From Astrocystis sublimbata (Eukaryota; Ascomycota; Sordariomycetes; Xylariales; Xylariaceae), in NCBI GenBank assembly GCA_022453515.1, contig JAJNNY010000012.1, forward strand, positions 744,001 through 808,000: a stretch of 64,000 nucleotides of DNA, written 5' to 3'. The number at the start of each line of letters is the position of its first letter. Position 1 is the stretch's first letter. Position numbers and translations under genes: made by a program. Under the pieces are notes generated by a model. That model saw only the letters and a program-made list of their open reading frames with translations, did not search any database and was not told the DNA's origin. Shown here piece after piece: positions 60,690 through 64,000 of the stretch.

Positions 60690-63566
60690 CTGTTGGTCGG
60701 AGCTTCCTGTTTGTCATCGCGCCCGTAAATCAGGGATTTCAATGTGTTCAGTTCCCTCGTTGGGGGTGATGAGTCGCGCCAATTGTACATTTATATTCTT
60801 TCGCCAACGAGACATTGAAACTGGCATATTCAACAGCCGCGCACAACTGGGTAGGTACGATCGAGACACGCTCCCAGATACTACTGCCCAATGTTCATAC
60901 CAGTATGCATAATTCGATATAATACGTACCGTCACACAAGGTTTCCAGTTACAAAAAATCCTTTTCTGAGCCTGAGATGACAAAAGGTTCGAGTACTTGA
61001 TTGGAGCTATGAAAGCTTGCTGTAATAACAGTGTCCCCTACTTACCTCGACTACTAGGCATCACACTAAAGTTGGTGTCTCAAGCCACGTGCGATCATCC
61101 TTCTTGAATACCCTCATCGTTCAAATGGGGCTGTAGTACCCACGGCTCTGTCATTGAACTCAATACAAGGGGTTGTCATGGACTCAACACGGGGGGGCAA
61201 GATTGCAAAGGTGTGGCTTTGCACCAAGTCGTGCAATCTGTCGATTTTGCCATTGAAAATTCTCATAAGATGACAGGCAATGGCTGGAGCTGACCGCGCC
61301 GTTGTTGCCTCATTAGCAATTCGCAGCTGGTCGCGGGTGCAAGAAGTTGGTGGACGAGTATTAAGACCAAACTCCAACTCCAGGGTTTGAGCCACGAGCC
61401 AAATTTCGAAACAAAATCGCGCAAGAACAGTAATTCCTGCTTGGGAACAAACCTATCCATCTGTTAGCCATCTCTCCTGAGACCGAACACACGAGATAAA
61501 AAGTTCGAGGCGCATATTGGGCATTTGGTTGCGAATCGAATCCGAACTTACACCAAGCTTCACCGGATTAGGGCGAGAAGCCCAACGAGTCAATAGGCAA
61601 CTTTACAGTAGTACCATATTGCATGCTCGAAGTATACCCGGGACGGTCATAAATTTTCGGTCTTCGGATGTTGTAGATGGTCTTATTCAATAAAAGCCTA
61701 CCTAGGTATGTACATAGGTAAGTAAGCAAGCTCTGTTATTCGAACACCATACTTTGTGGCCTAGCCATACCCTCCAGATTGTTTCTTCAACCCATTTCTC
61801 GACGCGTCACTCACTTGAAATAGACGTTGACCCTCGGGAAGTAATTTTATCCGCATAATTGAGGCACACCAGCCCCTGTCGCCCCCCACCAGCGAAGTGG
61901 CTGGGTTGTGCACTGCTCCCACAAGCTTGTGACTTGACGTTTGAGACAATGTTGTCAGGATAGAATCTGATCATGCTATTTGGTGTGACGCCATATGAAT
62001 AAACATCTAGTCGCTGTAATGTCTCATTAAAACGACGATCCATCTGCTCATACTGGCCTTACCCGCCAATTATTGCGTTACTTATTATGAAGAGGCCGCT
62101 GTGGGAGGCCTTGAATATTCCAGAATGTAAAGCCATCTCGAAGGCAGCCGATCTTGACATGAATGAGCACGCTTACGCGACACTGAGAAACATCCTGTGC
62201 TACTCACAAGGCCACGGTCAGACATCAGACCGGAATCAAAATTCGAGATCAATTTGCGGACTAGAGGAGGTTGTACAATCAGATGTGGAGCTGCTTCTAC
62301 ATACAGGTTAGACAACGACCTCTTCATCCACAGGTAAGTACTAGAGTCTAGCGATCGGATATTTGGGAGGCTCAACTGGCTTAACCAGCCTGACTGACAT
62401 GAGTTAGACCAATGAGGAGTATGGATATTAGACGATGCTCAGTCCACCAAGACTTTCCATGACAGATGAGAACGGTCAATTCATTCATCTTAACAAGCGT
62501 GTCAGATGTATCGTTAGCATAGTTGTCATGTTTATGAGATGTCCGTGGAAAACTCAAAAGACAAACTCAAGACACTGGCAAAACCATCATCATACCGGAC
62601 AAAACAGCTATACCTGGTGGGATTCCGTAGTCGAAGTCTTTTCTTCCCTTTTTAATTATCTTGGTAACAATGTAATTATGATTTGACACCACTGACACTT
62701 GAAGAACATGCCGATTCAAGTACCTGGCGAGTTGCGCAGCCAGACCGGTATATAGCTGCCTAAAGGGCTATGGTCACAAGCATATAGGTAAATCGCCTCC
62801 GTCTGTCTGTCCAATTGTTTGCCTGTCAATCGAATGGCCATCGTGTTTGCCGGGCGTGACGGGTTCTGCCAATTCCAGGTATCAGCCACACTGAGCCCGT
62901 TGAGCCCGTCGAATGACCCGACTCCGTAACACAGCCCCAAGGGCTGACGAATGATTAAGTGCTAATGAATGGATACTATTATTATCATTGCTCATTCCAG
63001 ACCTGACGACAACAAGCAACTAGGCAGATATGTTTCCTTCCCCTCGAGCCCTTTTAGTTCCAATTGCCTGGAAGTTTTCTTAGAGTATCTACGTGGCCTC
63101 ATAGTGAAGGACTGCCTACTTTAATTTAGGTACTTAGGTACTCATACACTTACACAACAAATAGCCCCGTGATAGGTAGGTCAGGTCCACATTTAGATAC
63201 CTTGGGGGGCCTAGGTAGGTACTTACAGGCCTGGAAGCTGCGCTCGTAGCTCGGTGGGGCCGCCTCGTACAGCCCTGAAGTGCAGGCCCTGGCCCGCCTG
63301 GCCTGCCAGACGACCACTTGCGCATTTCACCCAATTTCCGTCTTCACTTTTTGAAGCCCGACGTTCCGCCAGTGGTGATATAAAACTGAAAAGCGTGCCT
63401 AAAACACCAAACAAATTCGGAAGACAACACACGCCCATATAAACCCAACAGCTTTCCTTTCGTCTTCACTGCGACCTGCCACTTTACAAGAGAGACCGAA
63501 AATCAAGCTCATTACGTCATTTTCGCGACTGAGGTTGTCGTATGCGCAGCCCCCTACTCAGTGGCC
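57478..63566. other. 6.1-kb gene-free stretch
   Basis: No supportable gene. Frames up to ~157 codons (58437-58910) lack domains. One uninterrupted minus frame at 61114-61440 was considered and rejected. A GTT microsatellite lies at 60661, a poly-A run near 59402 and an exact TACCTAGGTA at 61699. The final ~150 bases are the leader of the next gene. Confidence 0.5.
60661..60689. repeat. GTT trinucleotide microsatellite
   Basis: Nearly ten uninterrupted GTT units in intergenic DNA. Confidence 0.95.
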
Positions 63567-64000
63567 ATGGCCGATTATGTTGAGGCTCGGTCTTTGGCCG
63601 CCTTGAACGAACTGGCCGCCAATCCTCCCCAATACCCAACGAGGCCGAACGAATCCAAGCAAGACCCGCTTACGCTTTATATTTCCAGAGTCCCGGGCAC
63701 GAGGGGTAGGTGTGCAGAGTCACACATTGGCCATCGCGGGACCTGACTAGTTTTGTAGACATCATTTTATCCACACTGAAGCCGCAGGTCAAGAATGTCA
63801 CAGCCGAGGATGTTGCTAGCTCAATATACTACGTACATTTCCAGACGCCTGAGGACGAGCCCTTGGTGCCTTTGAATCAGCCGCGGCTTCCCCCTTCTCC
63901 TAGGTCGAGTGGAGAAAGCCAACGGCCTCGGATTCATCGCAAACCTGTACCGCCCCAAGCCGCCCCAGACGCCGCCCCTACCGCGCCGGCCATCCCGCAC
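63567..64000 (+). CDS. Uncharacterised proline-rich protein, 5' part (runs off the window)
   Basis: I cannot name this protein. Exon 1 (63567-63705) starts at an ATG giving MADYVEARSLAALNELAANP. A 53-nt GTAGGT...TAG intron with a CTGAC branch point splices in phase to exon 2 (from 63759), which stays open to the end of the window. The junction reads VPGTRDIILSTLKPQVKNVT. The visible 127 residues include a compact part (LTLYISRVPGTRDIILSTLK, then AEDVASSIYYVHFQTPEDE) and a disordered Pro/Ser/Arg-rich run. It looks like the start of a large conserved fungal protein. The leader has no obvious TATA. Confidence 0.7.

Noticed and set aside
61114..61440. Uninterrupted ~109-codon minus frame with plausible composition
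   Set aside because: No recognisable domain and no ATG-initiated start or supported splice partner upstream. Kept as non-coding pending transcript data.
1..64000. CRISPR arrays, prophage, integrons or bacterial operons
   Set aside because: None is present. The genome is eukaryotic, with spliced genes throughout, and no regularly spaced direct repeats were seen.

Overview
This is a window of a filamentous ascomycete nuclear genome (Pezizomycotina; Sordariomycete-like and plausibly Hypocreales, which is inference from protein character only). The evidence is short 50-220 nt GT-AG introns with CTAAC/CTGAC-type branch points, genes on both strands without operons, long C/T-rich leaders, and fungus-specific families: PalA, Bud6, fungal GT31, AA11 chitin monooxygenase, JEN-type carboxylate permease and a peroxisomal ABCD half-transporter. 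Every gene model was assembled by eye from the reading frames, and exon joins were checked for phase.

Layout. 1-7.9 kb: V-ATPase subunit B (minus) and mitochondrial HMG-CoA lyase (plus) sit head to head, followed by a CoA-dependent HxxxD acyltransferase (plus). 7.9-16.0 kb: an 8.1-kb stretch with no supportable gene, holding short tandem repeats and a recurring TACCTAGGTA palindrome. 16.0-28.1 kb: a GT31 Golgi-type glycosyltransferase (plus), a small single-span membrane protein (minus), the pH-signalling scaffold PalA/Rim20 (plus), an SRR1-like protein (plus) and a secreted AA11-X278 LPMO (minus). 28.1-44.2 kb: two long gene-free stretches flank a Pbp1/ataxin-2 homologue (minus), followed by the polarity factor Bud6/Aip3 (plus). 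45.4-51.6 kb: a secreted CE1 esterase and a JEN-like MFS permease (both minus), then a tRNA-Ala(AGC) (minus). 53.1-57.5 kb: an ABCD peroxisomal half-transporter (minus) head to head with the diphthamide factor DPH3 (plus), then a tiny two-exon GPI-anchored protein candidate (minus). 57.5-63.6 kb is gene-free, and the window ends inside an unidentified proline-rich gene (plus).

There is no gene cluster. Most genes are housekeeping: vacuolar acidification, leucine/ketone-body metabolism, peroxisomal fatty-acid import, translation-factor modification, cell polarity and RNA-granule biology. The secreted and accessory genes (AA11 LPMO, CE1 esterase, JEN permease, acyltransferase) are scattered between them and suit a saprotroph or chitin/plant-polymer user.

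I found no convincing wholly new system. The observations most worth checking are the TACCTAGGTA palindrome (at least 11 exact copies, none in coding exons), the ataxin-2 homologue with an LsmAD region but no visible Lsm fold, the JEN-like permease with Gln replaced by Thr in its signature motif, and the cryptic GPI-type mini-gene.
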